From positions 56,567,512 to 56,631,511 of the forward strand of contig CM055099.1 of assembly GCA_029204225.1 (NCBI GenBank): a DNA stretch of 64,000 nucleotides, given 5' to 3'. This document shows, piece by piece, positions 25,421 to 36,938 of the stretch. Numbering within the stretch: the first letter of the stretch is position 1; the number at the start of each line of letters is the position of its first letter. Origin of the DNA: Diphasiastrum complanatum. Taxonomy: Eukaryota > Streptophyta > Lycopodiopsida > Lycopodiales > Lycopodiaceae. The position numbers were made by a program, and so were the translations under genes. The notes beneath the pieces were generated by a model. It was not told the DNA's origin. It was given only the letters and a program-made list of their open reading frames with translations, and ran no database searches.

Positions 25421-27741
25421 TTCATTAATGTCCATTGGATACCCATCATGATCCAGCATCACTTCGTGCTGCTACTATCTGGTACCTTCAGTTTGTACGA
25501 TTGGCGTGAAGTTTTATAGGGAATATGTGACGGCTACTACTACGTACAAGTGACACTCATTGTCTGTAAGGTTGGATGAGATTTCATTATATGTAGCTGT
25601 GTCCTTGCCGTGTGCCCTGCTTCTCTTGTTCTCTTTCATGCCTCTATGTGGAATTCCTGGGCTATCCTTGACTGACAAACGGATGGTATTTGTTCATGCT
25701 TCTAGTTTTCCAGCTACTACTTCGTCACATTCATTTTGCAGCTTTTATGATATATATAGTCATTATGTTCTTATTTTGAAATTTGGGCATCTTGTTTGGG
25801 AATGGGCATATATATTTATCTCTTCCGGCATCTTCTAAGTGTATGCAGTTTTCAGCAATGTAATGTTTGGCATCAAGACTTTCTTTATACCGAAAGTGAG
25901 GACATTGTTTTTTAAGTAGGGGGAGTTATAGGCCACTTATGGACAATGCATCCGGCCATGGGCCCAATTCATTATTTTTATTATTTCTCAGTACACTGTG
26001 TAGGCACATTGGGACAGCATTTGGAAGAAGTAACTTAGCCATGGCTTGGCATTTGGATAAGTTTTTTTGGTCTTTATCGGGATCCTAGCCCTAACTTGCT
26101 GAACCTTACACTCAAGTGTCACTAGGCGATGATGCCTGATCATTATTTAGGTGGAGGGTTGGAAAACTTAATCTTACTTCAGCTTTGTTCAGTTATCATG
26201 TAGATTAACTATACATTCAATTCAGATTGCTATTATCTACTTTTGATTCAGTTATATATTTGCAGTATTTTCTATGCTCGTGTTTGTGTGTTGTTTTACA
26301 TGTAAATTCCAAACCTATAGCATTTGAGACTAGGTTCAAGTTGGAATCAAGTTACGAAGTTTGGAAAGCATTGTTATACTCAAAATACGGACATATGGTT
26401 TGGTCTTGAAGAACTTTACTTTTTGAATACATGCATCTTCTTGGCTGCAACTTCTTGTGTGTTTTTACATTTTGAAAGGTTAAGATTTCTGATTAAAAGC
26501 TTCATAAAAGGTTGACTTTCCAAAGACAGCTCCAATGCACTAGAGCTTTTGTGCTATATTTTGAGTCTGAAGATTATGGAAATATATGTATGTTTAGAGA
26601 CAGTTCTATCTTAATTATATGAGTTGTTAGTAACTGAATAAATACAGGTTTCTAAAGGACTAACCTCATTCTTTAATTTTCTACTAAATCACTTCTATTT
26701 TGTCAGGGAAGGCTTTACCAGTGGTTGAGTAGTCAACAAAGCGAGTCAGTTCCCATCGAGGAAATTAGACGATTTCTTCAGGTGGTTGTTTATAAGCATG
26801 TTTTTGGCAATCACAAGGAAAATTGAAATTCAGAGCCTTTTCAAGTTTAACAGGAATCACTGAATAGTCCTTTTCGCTTATTTTGTCCTCTTTCCTTGAC
26901 CTCCATAAGGTTAGAGCCAAAAGCTCAAGTATTGTTGATATGCCGGAGAGTATTGTTGTTGATAGTTGCTCTTTGTCTTCTGTGACTTCCATGTTAGGGT
27001 GAGCTGGATGCTAGCAGTGGAGACCAGGGGCGAATGTCCTCCCAGCCCATCAACTCACCTGCTGCTCAGCAGCAACCACAGTCATTGCCCTCAGTCAATC
27101 AGATCCCATCCGAGGGCTTTGAACCATCTGGGCTTGGCCTTGAATCAAGACCATTGCTTTCAGACGAAAATAGACTTGCTTTTTTCCCCAGCAACTTTCC
27201 AAGTCTGGATGGAAGTACAATTCCATCGTTTGGATTGACCCAACTTCAAGATGGGCATGCTTCTGTCCAATACAGTTTGGGAAACTCGGGATGGCAAGCT
27301 GAAACCACATTATTAGAGCAGCATCAGGAGACTTTGCCTAATCAGATGGCTTCCGAGGTGTTTGAACCTTCCGGACTTGGCCTTGAATCAAGAGCAGAGC
27401 TTTCAGATCAAATCCTCAGCAACTTCTCAAGTCCGAATCAAGGAATGATTCCACCTTTTGGACTGTCCCAACTTCAAGGTGGGCATGCTTCTATGCAATA
27501 CGGTTTGGGAAACTTGGGATGGCGAGCTGAACCCACACTAGAGCAGCATCAGGGAACTCCTTCTGATGGCACCTATGACTCTGTTTTCGAACATTATAAC
27601 TCCAGCACCATAATATCGCACCAAGGTGCCACTTTGTCAACATACAGTCCCAGGGTGACTCATTCTAGATCTGACCATTCCTATGGGGAGCATGACACAA
27701 GCATGGAGATGCATATGGATGGTGATTTTGATACTCACTAA
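23576..27741 (+). CDS. Conserved plant protein of unknown function, 3 exons, 325 aa
   Basis: Exon 1 is 23576-23734, exon 2 26707-26781, exon 3 26998-27741 (stop). Both introns are phase 0 with GT...AG ends (GCG|gtgaga, tcag|GGA, CAG|gtggtt, gttag|GGT). The spliced product begins MGKKRKVEDRGLDEADIRLY, has QSFCTAANFISQLYTQAQ near residues 21-38 and GEQHCAGRLYQWL across the exon 1/2 join. The basic N-terminus could be a nuclear signal. From memory this N-terminal block (SFC-AAN-LYTQA-GERHxLEKLYQW) is a plant-specific family of unknown function; I know no demonstrated role. The C-terminal two thirds are Gln/Ser/Gly-rich, probably disordered, with an ~80-residue internal duplication, and end MEMHMDGDFDTH. 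Intron 1 is 2,972 bp, intron 2 216 bp. The only intact-looking host gene here. Exon 1 start chosen at the ATG giving MGKK; the upstream in-frame ATG at 23549 lies before a possible splice acceptor. Confidence 0.78.
23735..26706 (+). other. Intron 1 of the host gene
   Basis: 2,972 bp, AT-rich, with a (GA)n tract at 25373-25417. A minus-strand open frame at 25089-25301 (PETEDLKSCVEQGNAW, EDRRKAFQEAKEIAG) looks protein-like but is unidentified. No LTR element is seen inside. Confidence 0.65.
25373..25417 (+). repeat. (GA)n microsatellite in intron 1
   Basis: 45 bases of AG dinucleotides, in the opposite sense to the three CT arrays. Confidence 0.95.
27100..27575 (+). repeat. In-frame ~235-bp tandem duplication inside exon 3
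   Basis: Unit 1 (about 27109-27345) and unit 2 (about 27355-27575) both encode FEPSGLGLESR, then FGL(T/S)QLQ(D/G)GHAS, QY(S/G)LGN(S/L)GW and LEQHQ. Unit 2 has short in-frame deletions. The duplication keeps the reading frame. Confidence 0.85.
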
Positions 27742-29985
27742 GAGGACGGTGTTGCTTTAAGTGGCACATCTTGGACTTAAACTACAGCATTTTCATCCCC
27801 TTTACATCGGCTGAGTGCCAATTTAGCCTGATTTTGGCTGCTTCATACAGCTTACACCCGTGCAAGGGCTTATCTTCTTTTCATGTTGTACTCCAAGAAC
27901 ATGGATTATGGAGATATTCGTTGAATTGAATGAATGCCTTTGTTAGTTTTTCCTTGTTGATATTTCCTCTATTGTACTTGATGCCCCCCAGCTTCTGTGG
28001 AGAAGCCTGTCAAATGTTAGAAGTTTATATTTGTAGGAGGGGAACATATCTCCTTCTGAATGGTGCATTCACTGAAGCACTCAAAATGATTTACGGGCTG
28101 TTTTTATGCATGCTCAGTAAGAGTTTTGCTCTTGGGGACTGAAGTTATATTGGTATTCCAGTACATTGGACTAACCTGAGCTTATTATAAGCCAAAATCA
28201 TAGCTTTTCAAGTGTAAGACAAGTCTATGAAGCAAGCCTTGATGAACTACAACACCATCGACCCTATTGGGCAGTCTGTCTTTTTTATCTCTTTTGCATC
28301 TATGATAGGCACTTGTTTCAAGCCAAAGTTTTGGTCTCTAGTGTAGTTTCCAAACTTGCATTCACTACCAATATCATCAGATTTCAAAACTTGTGCTTTA
28401 CCCCCTTGGTACAAGATTTGATTCCCATCATATGGTGGTAATCAACAGAGGTGCACATTTTTGTCTCGTTTTGTTATGTCGGGTGTTATCCTAGACATAA
28501 CATCAATAGATAAAAATCAGTTGAGTGTTTAGGCTTGTGCTAGTGGCCTTGTACATAAACACTTTACGATGCGACTATTGCAAATGTGACAACACAACTA
28601 GTGCAAATGTAAGAATAAACACTTTATGATGTAAATATCCACGGTGACCCCCTTTTAAGATCACAAAGTCAGTAACTTGGCCTCACTTGTATCAAAAGAT
28701 AAATCTCAAAAGAAGCACATTAGAGCACTTTTTAAGACTTAGCATCTAGAATTTGAGCTTGAAACAATTAGGTTATGTGGAGATTCAGATGCAAGGAAAA
28801 TGGAGAACATTATAGCGTAAGGTTTGATTGGGTTTAAATCCTAAAAATTGAGATTTACAAGTCAGAAAAGTTGACATAGAATATCATTAGAAAAAATTTG
28901 CATTGATGTTGAGGTTCCAATGTAGATGTTGCTCCGCGTTCAAGGTTATAATATTTGCTCCATCTCCAAAAAAAGAATGTTAAAGCAAGTATAGTAAGCA
29001 TTGAAACGTTGGGGATTCCTTGTTGCTAGCTCCTCCACAAGCCGTCTCTCCAAAACTAGTTAGCATAGAGAATGAGGCAAAGCCTCTCCACAATTTGATT
29101 ATAAGTGTGATGTCTTATCTTCTAAATTTTCATTCACAATAATAAGACCTGTAGATTTGTTTCAATGTAGGAGTTGCATTGTGGACAATTTAAATTAATC
29201 AAAAGCATTGTGGACTCGATTGATTTCAATGCGCTATTCAGATTTCTTCCACCGATGTTGTAGGTCAAATCCCATGATCCATTTGACATCATCAAATAGG
29301 TTGAAAGTGATATTGTGTTTTACAAAATATAAGTCTTGTTGGTCAGCTTCTATTGATTATATTGGCCTTACTATACCCGTACGTCACTTATAAGTTGGGC
29401 ATTTCATACGACTCTTTACTAAGGAAAATTTATTTTTGAATGTTCTCTCCATGGAGGCATTATTTTCTCTAAATTTGTTAAACAATCATGCCATATTGAT
29501 GAATTGGAGCATGTCACTTATTGGATAGATGTGTTATTTATGAGAAGTGATTTAAAGGCTAGTACATTGTTGATGAAATGGCTATTAAAAAAAAAAACAA
29601 TCAAAAGATGAAAAAGAAGCCATACAAAACTTTTTTGGGCTAAATTTCATTTGAATTATATATTGGTCTATGTCACTCTTTTCCTTTAGCCAACACTTCT
29701 TGTAACTAAAACTTGGCTAGTAGATCAAGCTAAACATAGTATTGAAAAATGAAGTTTTGTATTTTTTGATTTTTTGAACACCATTTTTCAAATTTTTTGA
29801 ACTTTGGAGGTGTTCTTAGTCAATTGTTTGATACAAATTTTTTTCAATTTGTTTTTCATGTAGATAGTTATTTCAACAGAATGGAAATCAAAAGCTTTAT
29901 AATTTCACACATTATATGATTCAAGAACCATAGTTCAATGAGATTTCATACACATTGATTCATCTTTTCTTCAACATAAGAGTAC
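27742..29985. other. 3' UTR and intergenic DNA
   Basis: The first ~400 bases are probably the gene's 3' UTR, though no clear AATAAA was found. The remainder is AT-rich without a recognised gene, LTR or tandem array. Confidence 0.5.
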
Positions 29986-30099
29986 ATTGACTCATTCAAT
30001 ATTGGCATCATGTGCTTATAAAATTAAAGTAATCATGAGTTGTCACCATTGTTGGGATTGTAGATACAATTTTTTTGGTACAATTTTTAAGCACGTAGT

Positions 30100-30905
30100 G
30101 TCATCTTTTGACATTAGACTCATTGAGAGATTTAATGGGGATGACTTTCACACGTGGAAGTATTGTATGAAGAAGATATTATTGGAGAAAGATTTATGGG
30201 ATGTGGTTGACGAAACTTCACTCCTCCCACAACAAGCACATGATCTTATTTCCAAATAGAAATTAAGTGATGGTTAAAGTGGTTTGCATTAATGTCAAAT
30301 ATCACATATTAGTAGCTACCAAACATCTTAACAAGCTTGGGAAGCACTTGTCAATACTTTTGAAATCCAAGATCCCACTATTCATTTGCTCTTAAGGAAG
30401 AATTTTTTCTCATGTGAGATGTTAGAGACAACTTCCATTTGTGAGCATGTTAATCATGTTAGATCGCTTCTTGATCAACTTGTTGGTGTAGGTTTCACCT
30501 ATTGCTAACAATGATGATGTCATGACTCTCCTATTCTATTCCAAGAAGCATCATGAGTTTAAATCTAAAAAGAATGTCAATCATTTTATTTTCTTCTAAT
30601 CAAGATACACATCATTCAAATCACCATGATAAGTCAAAGCATCTACGTGCTAACTAAACTCTTCCGTAAGTACTGCACAAGGAAGGAATATAGTATTAAA
30701 AATTGCAAGATTCTTGCAAGAAAAACCAATGGGTTCATGTTATAGTCATTGATTTTTTAAAAGACTAATCTGATCAGATGTTATTTATTGTAAGATAATA
30801 ACTCAAAACTACTTGTCGAAGGCTATAGAGATGGTGATCTCTATTCATTAAGCCATGAGTGTGCACTCTCATTAGAAGAGAGAACTGAGTCTATACATTC
30901 TATGG
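30100..30905 (+). pseudogene. Copia gag remnant, plus strand
   Basis: FDIRLIERFNGDDFHTWKYCM and KILLEKDLWDVVDE (30105-30215) are the copia Gag N-terminus. After stops, QAWEALVNTFE (about 30330), EHVNHVRSLLDQLVGVG (about 30445) and a decayed knuckle KYCTRKEYSIKNC (about 30665, first Cys and the His lost) follow. Ends with a possible pre-integrase scrap (LLVEGYRDGDLYSL, about 30810). It meets a minus-strand copia at about 30910. Confidence 0.78.
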
Positions 30906-30909
30906 AAAA

Positions 30910-31622
30910 GAATAGCCTATTCCATTATCACTTCTAAAGATCTTTATGCTTTGATTATGATGCTTCTCAACAACAGTTTTGAGAATAGCCTATTTCTCCT
31001 CTCGGTCACCCCATTTTTTTAAGGTGTGTAGGGACAAGATAGCTCCTCCCTCTTTCTCACAGAGATCTTTAAAATTATTGGAGATGTACTCTCCTCCATT
31101 ATCACTTCTTAAGATCTTATGCATCTTGAAAAGTCATCTATGAAAGTTACAAATATTGAAGCTCCACCATTTGACTTAGCTCAAGAGGATGAGATGTTTT
31201 GGAGATAGAACTTGAATATTCCTTCTTACGTGCCTTGGATAGCTAAGGACCTTGGAAGTCCTAAGGCAAGCTCCTCCTTGCACATAGCCTCCATTGATGT
31301 GTCCAAGCCTTTTGTGCCAAAGATCAAAACTTGAAAACTTGTCCCCCTCGGCTAGCATCACAACATTGGTGTCAACAAAAGCATCTAACTTGTAAAGCTT
31401 TCCAAGTCTAGTGCTTCTTTATGTAACAGTCATTTGAAGTGAATTCCACACAAAAGCCATTATCAACCATTTGCCCAACACTAAGTAGATTCTTAGTGAT
31501 GCTAGGAATGTACAAAACCCCATCAACATTGACCCTTTTTGAGGATCCTAAGCACAAGGGGATGGAACCTACTCCTTCTATCTTACAAACATTATCGTTT
31601 GTAAAAATAGACTTGATAGCCC
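30910..31622 (-). pseudogene. Copia protease end and integrase fragments
   Basis: The protease tail (LYIPSITKNLLSVGQMVDNG, about 31515-31455) is followed by the pre-integrase LWHKRLGHINGG (about 31330) and integrase pieces GEYISNNFKDLCEKEGG (about 31095-31045) and IKIFRSDNG (about 30940). Part of the core appears twice in broken order, so a local rearrangement has occurred. Confidence 0.75.
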
Positions 31623-32171
31623 TTAATAAGACAAAAGAGCTGAAAAATACTCCCTCTTGCTTGTCATGTGGGAACTTGCCCCACTATCTATCCACCATGT
31701 ATGTACACAAAAGCCATTCAAGATTAGCTGTACAAGATCTTCCTCCTTTATGGATTCTCCAATAAAGGAGAGCTCTTTGTTTAACTCTTTGACCCTTAGA
31801 ACATATGAATAAGCACTCTCTCCCTTCTTTTGGTAGCTTTGAAAATTTTGATGTTTCAAAGCAAGTAATCTTGTAGTGTTCTTTGTCTCATACACCTTTC
31901 GAAGGGATTCTCAAGCCTCTTGGGCTAAGGAACACTCTCCTACTTCCTTTAGGAGTTTATTGGCTACATTCATTTTGATACAATGGAAGGCTAGTTTGCA
32001 CCTCTTCTTGTATCTAGTGGATTCTTGAGGGTGGATGGGCTCCTCACCACTCACTATGTCCATCAAATCTTGCATTACAAGGATTGATTTCATTCTTAAT
32101 TTTCATATGGAATAGTTTGATTTGTTCAATCTATCACTAGAATCCAAAAGGCAAACATTCATTGATGTCAT
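31623..32171 (-). pseudogene. Copia gag fused by deletion to protease
   Basis: Starts MTSMNVCLLDSSDRLNKSNY, with Trp changed to stop in SIWKLR (near 32110). ILVMQDLMDIVSGEE, CKLAFHCIKMNVANKLLKEV, YETKNTTRLLALKHQNF and YVLRVKELNKELSFIGE follow. At about 31690, LVQLILNGFCVH passes straight into TWWIDSGASSHMTSKREY, so the Gag C-terminus and zinc knuckle are deleted. It is closely related to the gag of the chimeric elements (14951, 51716) although this element uses a Met-type PBS. Confidence 0.85.
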
Positions 32172-32948
32172 TTTCCTCTAAACAAGAGAATGAATCTATG
32201 AGCCTGAATGGATACACAATAGAAAGGATGCACTGAGAATGATCAACAAGTGAATTCTCAACAAGATACTATTGGATCTTGAGCTTAACCAATTCTATTG
32301 AAAAATGAAAAATGAAACTAGCTTGCTTGATGTAGAAAAATGTTAAAAAAAGTGACTCTCCCTTGATCTAAACTTCACAAGGCTTATAAAGATCCAATCA
32401 ACTCGAGAAAAGAAGATCTAATTGCACGTAAATGCCACTCTAAATCACTATTATAAGATTAGGTTTATACTTTATATAAAAATCAAAACAATCTACCTTC
32501 CAAGCACAAGCTACCAAGATCACAATTTTGACAAAAAAAAATGATCTTAATGATGAGTAAATGCAAAATGCTTTGAGTTGAACCTAAATCGCTCTTAGGA
32601 GGTCTCTCACACACCTGAGAAGAATCTAAATCAACTCCAAAAGCTTCAATCCTTCTATCTCTCCAATGCTTGAATGCTACTCTTTGAGATTGACTCCAAA
32701 ACTCGCCTTGAATCAAGTATGAGAAAGCAAGTAAAACTTGCTAATTTGATCTTGTAGATAAGAAATGATTAGAAGCTTGTTTTAGAAGCCTCAAAACCTT
32801 CAAATCAAATCCTACAAGAACTCAATTTAGTCAATAATGGAGACACTAATCATAGATAATCATAAAGGATCAATCAATGCCTTGAATTGATCAAAATCTA
32901 TGATGCTAGTGAATCAAATTGCAAGAATATAGCTCATTTCATGACAAG

Positions 32949-32960
32949 GCTCTGATACCA
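32949..32960 (-). promoter_or_regulatory. Primer-binding site, initiator tRNA-Met type
   Basis: TGGTATCAGAGC on the minus strand, directly after an LTR end reading TTTTCAACA. Confidence 0.85.
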
Positions 32961-33260
32961 TGTTGAAAATGCAGCAAATAAACTCTACTAGACCTTTGAA
33001 ATGAGGGAGGAAGCACCTTGAATGGACAATTGAGATCCTATAGCTAAAACATCAACCAATTTAGTGTTTCCTAGCTTCACCTTGGCTTGAACTCCACTGA
33101 AGGCTCAAATTCATGCAATTCCCTTCACATGTGTAACATTGGTAGATTGAAAACCAATTTTTTGCTTATGAATGGATGGAGAAACCATCACATATTTATA
33201 CATTAGTAGCTCGGATTTGAGCATTTAGGGCTTCTCCGTAATTTTCATAAGCTAACCCTA
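32961..33260 (-). repeat. Copia LTR, 3' part (upstream end not resolved)
   Basis: Runs right from 32961 (minus-strand end TTTTCAACA). A TATAAATA box on the minus strand lies near 33200. The upstream boundary could not be fixed and may lie well beyond 33260. Confidence 0.5.
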
Positions 33261-33819
33261 ACATCCAACCTAATTGATCATTGGATCCACCCTAATTAGG
33301 GTCCTTGATCTCGAGATTCCAAAAACAATAAAAAACATACTATTTTTTGCTCCTATTTTATCTCTACCCTATCTAAGCACTCTCTGGCCTTATTTCAAAG
33401 GTGCCTTTACAGTGTAGGATGTAGAATAAGACTTTGGAAAAGCATCGTATGCTATTTGGCATGTGTGGCATCTATTTACATGGCCATTTTGCCAATTATA
33501 ATGCTTGTGACCAAAATTGGTCCAAACTAGCTTGCAAATTTTAACAATATATTCACTCGCACATGTAGATCACACATTACAACTAGCCCCACACACATTG
33601 AAGCACTTGAAACATAATCACAAATATTGTAATCTAATATTACTACCTGAACAATGCCAATTAATGTGCTCGCTGTCACATGTAGTTCACACGTTACAAC
33701 TAGCCTCATACACATCAAAGTACCTGAAACACAATTAGGAATCTTGCAACTTGATATTACTATCCAAAAGGGTATGTTTTTTTCATATTTAGGGTGAGTT
33801 TTTCGAGCATCTATTCGGG

Positions 33820-34283
33820 AGCTTTTTGGCTAGTTTTTGGACATAACTTTGTCAATCCATATCTCGATTGCAATTCATTCATTCTACAAGGGATTCATAC
33901 CTAAAAATTTATTTTGAGATTGTTGGCTAGCCAAAACAGATGGCTCCCGAATCTAACCTCATTTGCTCAAAATGAAGCGTGTCACAGCAACACAAACTAG
34001 CCCTAATTGTAGTCTTCTTTATCTACTTGGTGTTTTTGAACAGAATATGATAGAATCACACAACAATTGATTATACTGGCATGTAACGAGAATGGAAACC
34101 TATGACCATCGTCGGACCGAGGTGTGCTCTCTCTCATGGCTGCACAATCATTTCGCACCCATTTTCCCTATTTTAGTTTTTGGACCTAACTTTGTCGACC
34201 CATATCTCGGCTGCAACTCGTCCATTATGCACAAGATTAGTACCTATAGATTTATTTCAAGTTTGTCTAGTAGTCAAAACAAA
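33820..34283. repeat. Diverged repeat blocks flanking the nested copia
   Basis: A ~120-bp block (AGTTTTTGGACATAACTTTG onward) occurs at 33826-33948 and 34160-34281. Between them is a second block (AGAATCACACAACAATT, 34052 on) that recurs on the far side of the nested copia at 46268 and again at 46397. These are pieces of one older repeat split by the copia insertion. Confidence 0.6.
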
Positions 34284-34591
34284 TGAGACTTTTGCACTCT
34301 ACACTTTTGTGAGGTTTCTAGTCATTTGTCTTGTGATTTTTATGTATGATTGCTATCTAGTATCATTGTACTTGTTGGCAGGCCGTACTGTGGACAGTAC
34401 TCCACACGTGTGAAGCCTTCTTCACTAAAAAGTGATGTGTTGATCCATTGCTCTTGCTTAAATCCAACTGTAGTTAATCTAGATCAAGATCTAATGTGTA
34501 GAAGTTGATAGATTCATTGATTAAGCAACAAATAACTCTCTATGATTGTAAAGTACAATCATTATTGTACTAAAAACTGTAAAATTTATCA
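34284..34591 (+). repeat. 5' LTR of older copia, first ~530 bp lost
   Basis: Homologous to 35255-35569, ends TTTATCA directly before the PBS at 34592. Confidence 0.8.
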
Positions 34592-34603
34592 TGGTATCAG
34601 AGC
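34592..34603 (+). promoter_or_regulatory. Primer-binding site, initiator tRNA-Met (older copia)
   Basis: TGGTATCAGAGC immediately after the LTR end. Confidence 0.88.
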
Positions 34604-34727
34604 TAAGTAAGAGAGTGATCATTGAATCATAAATCTTGTATAGATCATTGGCAAAATTTGTTTTTGGCCAATACTGGTGAGGGCGAGTTCTTCTAGAGTG
34701 ATAGCTTGTAATCATTTGGATCAAAAC

Positions 34728-35569
34728 TGTTGAAAATTGTCACTTCTCACTTGACATTGGTTCATGTAAATATTGATCAAACATTAGAATATGTTGATGA
34801 TCTAATTTCACACGTGTGGAGCTTGTTCCCACGTCTGAAAGGATGTATTTTTCATGTTTGTATATATCCAAATTGATTTTGTATCATTCTAGTTAGTGTG
34901 AACATGAAATGACTAGTTTTTAGTCAAGTTGACTAGTCACCTACAAATTAGCTTTTCCTTGCATGTGCATGAGTAAATGCTCCCACATGGCAAGTGGATG
35001 TTCACACGTGTGTATAGAGTACTAGAAGATAAGAGTTGACCATTTTCCTTAGATCCTATTTTGTAGGGAATAAGCTTTTTGGATTTTAGTCATATTCTAG
35101 AAGGTCAACTACTGGATAAGGATCAAGGATGGATCAAATGGATAGATCTGAGTGATGTGGCACTCTTCACACGTGTGAAAGCCTGCTGGACTGTACCAGA
35201 CTCATGGATGTACTTGATCCATAAAAGGATCATCATTTTGCTAAGAAGATTAATGAGACTTTTGCACTCTACACTTTTATGAGATTTCTAGTCATTTGTC
35301 TTGTGATTTTTATGTATGATTGCTATCTAGTATCATTGTACTTGTTGTTTTAGGTGCAGGCCGTACAGTGGACAGTACTCCACACGTGTGAGGCCGCTCT
35401 CACTAAAAAATGATGTCTTGATCCGTTGCTCTTGCTTAAATCCAAGTGTAGTGAATCTAGATCAAGATCTAATGTGTAGAACTTGATAGATTCATTGATT
35501 AAGCAACCAATAACTCTCTATGATTGTAAAGTAAAATCATTATTGTCCTAAAAACCGTAAAATTTATCA
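34728..35569 (+). repeat. 5' LTR of younger copia (842 bp)
   Basis: TGTTGAAAATTGTC...AATTTATCA. It holds four perfect copies of the palindrome CACACGTGTG (34809, 35003, 35168, 35381). Confidence 0.9.
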
Positions 35570-35581
35570 TGGTATCAGAGC
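35570..35581 (+). promoter_or_regulatory. Primer-binding site, initiator tRNA-Met (younger copia)
   Basis: TGGTATCAGAGC immediately after the LTR CA end. Confidence 0.9.
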
Positions 35582-36164
35582 TAAGTAAGAGAGTGATCAT
35601 TGAATCATAAATCTTGTAAAGATCATTGGCAAAATTTGTTTTTGGCCAATACTAGTGAGGGCGAGTTCTTCTAGAGTGATAGCTTGTAATCATTTGGATC
35701 AAAACGACTTGGAGGCTGTGTATGTACTTTTAACACGTGTGAAATCATACAGCAATTTTCAATTCAAGCTACTTTGTGTTTGTTGGTCCCAAAATCACAA
35801 TACTAGTTCATTTTTGGTGCTTTTTGAAGCATAGTATTGATTGAGATTCATTCTAGCTAATGCCTATGACCAAATAGTGTTTTGGATCATTGAAGCATTT
35901 CTTTTTAGAGTCTAAGATCAGATCTTAGAGGCTGATTGGTTGAGATCCTTAGTTGAAGTGAAATTTCTAAGAAAATTTGTAAAGCAATTTTTTTTGTGAG
36001 AGTGAAAGCTAGGAATTTTTGGTAAGATCTTTGAGTATCATTCAAGCTTGTGTGCTAGTTTGATAGAGACAAGCCTATAGGCATTCTACTAAGCTTTAGG
36101 CCTTTTCATAGATCTTTTAAAATTCAAAAATCATTGTGATTTTTAAAAGAGCATTCATTCTAAA

Positions 36165-36938
36165 ATGTCATCCATGGGTGGATATTTGATGGAATCAAGT
36201 GAGAGACTCACTTCCACAAATTATTCCATTTGGAAAGTGAGAATGGAATCACTCCTAGTGATCCATGATCTATATGACATAGTTCAAGGAGTAGAGGAAG
36301 AGCCTCAAACTCCCCAAGAACAAGCCAAATACAAGAAGAGAGCAAGATTAGCTCTACATTGCATAAAGTTAAATGTATGCAATGACCTCTTGAAAGAGGT
36401 GTCTTCTTGTACCTCATCCAAAGAGGCTTGGGATTCATTAAAGAGCATTTATGAATCCAACAATACTTCAAGAATCCTCATGCTAAGAAATCAAGTTTTC
36501 CAAAGCATGAAAGGAAGTGGAGAGAGTGGACAAGAGTATGTCCTTAGGATCAAATCTCTTAACAAGGAGTTAAGTGCAATAGGAGAGAAGATCCAAGATC
36601 AAGAACTAGTACAAATCATCTTGAATGGTCTAGGTGATGAGTTCACCAACTTAGTCCAATCATTTGCCATTCCAGACTCTCTTCCATCCATTGAAAAGTT
36701 GCACAATGTTCTTGTGGCCGAGGAGAGTAGGCTTCTACACCTCAAGACAAGAATGGATAGCATGTCACTTAATGGAGGAGAGGAGAAAGCTAACTTTACA
36801 TCTAAAGGCAAGAAGAAGCAAAATTCATTCAAGAAAAATCAAGGCAAGGAGGCCGAGATGAAGAATGGAGGATCTACCTCCAAAGGCAAAGTGAAGAACA
36901 AGGCAAAACTAAAGTGTTTCTTTTGTGGAAAGAAATGA
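36165..36938 (+). CDS. Copia Gag, 257 codons, closed by UGA inside the zinc knuckle
   Basis: MSSMGGYLMESSERLTSTNY, SIWKVRMESLLVIHDLYDIV and the UBN2-type helical region (ALHCIKLNVCNDLLKEV, LVQIILNGLGDEFTNLVQSF) run uninterrupted into a Lys-rich linker. The knuckle reads CFFCGKK, then UGA (36936-36938) where Gly is expected, then HFASEC in the same frame. Capsid/nucleocapsid role inferred from family. The same UGA is in the older copy at 41879-41881. It may be an inherited nonsense mutation or a read-through site that limits Pol; the sequence cannot tell. The start matches the homologous gag in the older copy. Confidence 0.85.
   Translation: MSSMGGYLMESSERLTSTNYSIWKVRMESLLVIHDLYDIVQGVEEEPQTPQEQAKYKKRARLALHCIKLNVCNDLLKEVSSCTSSKEAWDSLKSIYESNNTSRILMLRNQVFQSMKGSGESGQEYVLRIKSLNKELSAIGEKIQDQELVQIILNGLGDEFTNLVQSFAIPDSLPSIEKLHNVLVAEESRLLHLKTRMDSMSLNGGEEKANFTSKGKKKQNSFKKNQGKEAEMKNGGSTSKGKVKNKAKLKCFFCGKK

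Larger units (their letters stand above)
30910..32960 (-). mobile_element. Ty1/copia element, minus strand, with PBS; RT side missing
   Basis: From the 5' side (right): LTR end at 32961, initiator-Met PBS (32960-32949), leader, gag from ATG about 32171, a gag-protease fusion by deletion, pre-integrase and integrase fragments to about 30910. RT, RNase H and a 3' LTR are not present. It meets a plus-strand copia remnant head to head. Confidence 0.8.

Noticed and set aside
30910-32171. CRISPR-like or host-defence locus suggested by short repeated reading frames
   Set aside because: The frames are pieces of copia Gag, protease and integrase; no repeat-spacer structure exists anywhere in the window.
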